Source of the DNA: Stenotrophomonas cyclobalanopsidis
GTDB taxonomy: Bacteria > Pseudomonadota > Gammaproteobacteria > Xanthomonadales > Xanthomonadaceae
NCBI RefSeq assembly: GCF_008710035.1
Contig: NZ_VYKI01000002.1
Coordinates: forward strand, 92,616 to 156,615
Reading direction: 5' to 3'
Length of the DNA: 64,000 nt
A program made the position numbers and the translations under genes. A model generated the notes under the pieces. The model saw nothing but the letters and a program-made list of their open reading frames with translations. It did no database searches and had not been told where the DNA came from. Below are positions 63,927 through 64,000 of this stretch, piece after piece; the stretch's first letter is position 1, and each line of letters starts with the position of its first letter.

Positions 63927-64000
63927 GTAGAGTCGAGGGGGGGGGGGGGGGGGGGGGGAGAACGACCCCCACAACGAAGAGACCGCGGGCCGAAACGCGG
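63927..64000. other. Interrupted SMAG head followed by a 22-G run, likely artefact
   Basis: After GTAGAGTCGAG, the usual start of a SMAG hairpin, the sequence becomes 22 consecutive G residues (63937-63958) and then about 42 bases unlike the neighbouring repeats. A homopolymer of this length inside a repeat is more likely a no-signal or misassembly artefact at a contig join than real sequence. Confidence 0.6.

Overview
This GC-rich window looks like the chromosome of Stenotrophomonas, most likely the S. maltophilia complex. Three things point there: dispersed palindromes with a GTAG head of the kind described as SMAG repeats in S. maltophilia, a secreted S8 protease resembling the Stenotrophomonas StmPr enzymes, and a gene order (hemA-prfA-ogt, lolB-ispE-prs-rplY-pth-ychF) and protein families shared with Xanthomonas. 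This is inferred from the sequence alone; no search was run.

Layout. Positions 1-21640 form one long minus-strand block for translation and transcription. In transcription order it reads tRNA-Tyr, tRNA-Gly, tRNA-Thr, tuf (copy 2), tRNA-Trp, secE, nusG, rplK, rplA, rplJ, rplL, rpoB, rpoC, rpsL, rpsG, fusA, tuf (copy 1), rpsJ, rplC, rplD, rplW, rplB (cut by the window edge). Recognisable sigma-70 promoters precede the tRNA cluster, rpsL and rpsJ. Strong hairpins lie between nusG and rplK, between rplL and rpoB, and in the rpsL leader.

Positions 21775-26818 hold an exported isoaspartyl peptidase/asparaginase, an exported cyanophycinase-like S51 peptidase and a divergent TonB-dependent receptor. 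Together they suggest uptake and degradation of cyanophycin or related beta-linked aspartyl peptides. An unusual array of three 102-bp repeats with DnaA-box-like motifs follows (27013-27418). Then comes the conserved set ychF, pth, rplY, prs, tRNA-Gln, ispE, lolB and a TPR protein, divergent from hemA-prfA-ogt, where ogt is a bacterial O-GlcNAc-transferase homologue.

Positions 38785-50031 carry ppk2, a TlpA-like lipoprotein, a YihY-family membrane protein, a WrbA-like flavoprotein, a DUF2069 protein, a stand-alone asparaginase N-domain protein, the S8 protease, a 130-bp tandem repeat array, ilvE, sufT, a small membrane protein, pntB and pntAB. The transhydrogenase locus is split: an ECF sigma factor, a small membrane protein and a DUF3106 protein sit on the opposite strand between pntAB and pntAA. 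Positions 52812-63917 carry a DUF1631 protein, a coupled set of nitroreductase, 5'-3' exonuclease, NUDIX hydrolase and N-formylglutamate amidohydrolase, an L7/L12-like hypothetical protein overlapping an MFS exporter, a divergent LysR regulator, a 137-bp repeat array, proline iminopeptidase and prmC. The last ~65 bases contain a 22-G run that looks like a sequencing or assembly artefact.

The most original observations are (i) the exported cyanophycin-type degradation locus, (ii) the DnaA-box-like repeat array, (iii) four genes whose TAG stop codon is supplied by the GTAG head of a SMAG palindrome, and (iv) the sigma-factor cassette splitting the pnt genes.
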